A DNA stretch of 64,000 nucleotides from NCBI RefSeq assembly GCF_020439865.1, contig NZ_JAGRPF010000149.1, forward strand, positions 17,108-81,107, in the 5' to 3' direction. This DNA is from Prosthecobacter sp. (GTDB taxonomy: Bacteria > Verrucomicrobiota > Verrucomicrobiia > Verrucomicrobiales > Verrucomicrobiaceae). A program made the translations under genes and the position numbers. The notes beneath the pieces are model-generated. The model was not told the origin of the DNA. It saw nothing but the letters and a program-made list of their open reading frames with translations, and did not search any database. Each line of letters begins with the position of its first letter. Position 1 is the first letter of the stretch. Of the stretch, positions 63,322 to 64,000 are shown piece after piece.

Positions 63322-63733
63322 CCGCCACAGGGTCCGCTACGTGGTGGTCGGCGGTTATGCTGTAGCCTACCACGGCTACGCGCGTTACACGGGCGACATC
63401 GACTTCTTTGTCGAAAACTCCTCCAGCAACGCTCTGGCTCTTCAAAAGGTGTTCAAAGACTTTGGTTTCAAAAACCCGCCGCCCGAGGCATCCCTGTTTC
63501 AGGAGGAGAAACGCATCGTCCGCATTGGATTTCCTCCAATGCGCGTCGAAGTGACAAACCACATCGATGGTGTGACATTCCCCGAGTGTTACGAGAATCG
63601 CATCAATGCCCGAGTCGCTGGCGTTCGGGTGCCTTTCATCGATCTTGAACGTCTCCGCAAAAACAAGATCGCCGCAGGTCGGCCGAAGGATCTGGACGAT
63701 CTCCGTCAACTCTTTGGCGCCCCTCCCGAGTAA
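63275..63733 (+). CDS. stand-alone nucleotidyltransferase, MNT/AbiEii-like
   Basis: A 152-residue protein. VRYVVVGGYAVAYHGYARYT followed by GDIDFFVE is the minimal nucleotidyltransferase core with its GG and DxD motifs. VEVTNHIDGVTFPECYEN and VPFIDLERLRKNKIAAGRPK, then DLDDL, are typical of toxin- or defence-associated members (AbiEii-type). With the small protein upstream it looks like a type of toxin-antitoxin module. The stop overlaps the DUF1501 start by one base. Confidence 0.82.
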   Translation: MIPLPTDFSDFIRLLNRHRVRYVVVGGYAVAYHGYARYTGDIDFFVENSSSNALALQKVFKDFGFKNPPPEASLFQEEKRIVRIGFPPMRVEVTNHIDGVTFPECYENRINARVAGVRVPFIDLERLRKNKIAAGRPKDLDDLRQLFGAPPE

Positions 63734-64000
63734 TGACCATGAACACCATCTCCCGCCGCCAAATCCTCTCTCGCGCCTCCACCGGCTTCGGCATGGCGGC
63801 CCTTGCCGGGCTGATGCAGGAAGAGTCGCAGGCCGTGCTCGTGCACCGCGCCAATCGATTCGCGCCGAAGGCGCGCAGCGTCATTTTTCTCTACATGAGC
63901 GGCGGTGTGTCGCATGTCGATTCCTTCGATCACAAGCCGATGCTCAAGAAGTTCGAGGGCAAGCCGATGCCGGGCGTGGTCAAGAAGACGCAGTTCAACA
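63733..64000 (+). CDS. DUF1501 protein with Tat-like signal, 3' end outside window
   Basis: The first 89 residues of a DUF1501 protein. NTISRRQILSRASTGFGMAA is a twin-arginine-type signal, and SVIFLYMSGGVSHVDSFDHK is the first conserved block of the family. The ATG at 63733 overlaps the nucleotidyltransferase stop (TAATG); a second ATG at 63739 would give MNTISRR. It is the expected partner of the 1235-residue protein, separated from it by the small-protein/nucleotidyltransferase pair. Confidence 0.85.
   Translation, partial: MTMNTISRRQILSRASTGFGMAALAGLMQEESQAVLVHRANRFAPKARSVIFLYMSGGVSHVDSFDHKPMLKKFEGKPMPGVVKKTQFN

Overview
The window looks like a chromosomal segment of a Verrucomicrobiota bacterium, probably near Prosthecobacter/Verrucomicrobium. 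This is inferred from gene content, not from a search. The pointers are PSCyt1/DUF1549/DUF1553 proteins paired with DUF1501 proteins (a Planctomycetes-Verrucomicrobia hallmark), high GC, frequent GTG starts, weak Shine-Dalgarno sequences and many 4-base ATGA overlaps. Gene density is high and most of the window is core or lineage-typical.

Layout. 0-4.5 kb (minus): the start of a cytochrome-type DUF1553 protein, a methyltransferase overlapping an MFS permease, and a small lipoprotein. 4.7-8 kb (plus): a short adenylate-forming enzyme with a clear terminator, then plsX-fabH. 8-13.9 kb is the most accessory part. It holds a HipA-like kinase/DUF3037 pair, an unrecognised coiled-coil membrane protein, two relics of a type I restriction system (an internally deleted HsdR and an HsdS tail), a 21-bp tandem repeat array, a fibronectin III protein and a collagen-like protein. 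tRNA-Thr(CGU) closes it. 14-23.8 kb (plus): a membrane-anchored protein, a PHP phosphatase with a histone-H1-like tail, ispF, then a MoxR/DUF58/BatA-like/vWA cluster ending in a YggU protein. 23.9-25.7 kb (minus): a LURP-one protein and a Tm-1-like protein. 25.8-32.1 kb (plus): purL, then a DUF1549/DUF1553-DUF1501-WD40 set.

32.1-39.5 kb (minus): a TMTC-like TPR membrane protein, then a tightly overlapping six-gene operon (DegT aminotransferase, methyltransferase, family-2 glycosyltransferase, FdtA-like cupin, histidine kinase, response regulator). It probably makes and attaches a modified deoxysugar and carries its own two-component system. 39.5-46.4 kb (minus): a second MoxR cluster (RDD, SpoIIM-like, DUF4129-like, DUF4350-like, MoxR, DUF58). 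46.5-49.2 kb: a small membrane protein, hemW and a squalene/phytoene synthase. 49.2-55.7 kb (minus): TetR, membrane-fusion protein, RND pump and outer-membrane factor, a complete tripartite efflux operon. 55.8-58.4 kb: an NtrC-type regulator convergent with queF-queC. 58.6-64 kb (plus): an IclR regulator overlapping a 1235-residue PSCyt1/DUF1549/DUF1553/LamG protein, a small-protein/nucleotidyltransferase pair, and the start of a DUF1501 protein.

The most unusual items are the decayed restriction locus carrying new cargo, the histone-like tail on the PHP phosphatase, the toxin-antitoxin-like pair inside a cytochrome/DUF1501 gene set, the glycan operon coupled to a two-component system, and several small repeat families (21-bp array, inverted 8-bp repeats, 7-bp CATTCGN tandems, REP-like hairpins). 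Start codons and domain limits were read by eye. Domain assignments rest on remembered family motifs, not database searches.
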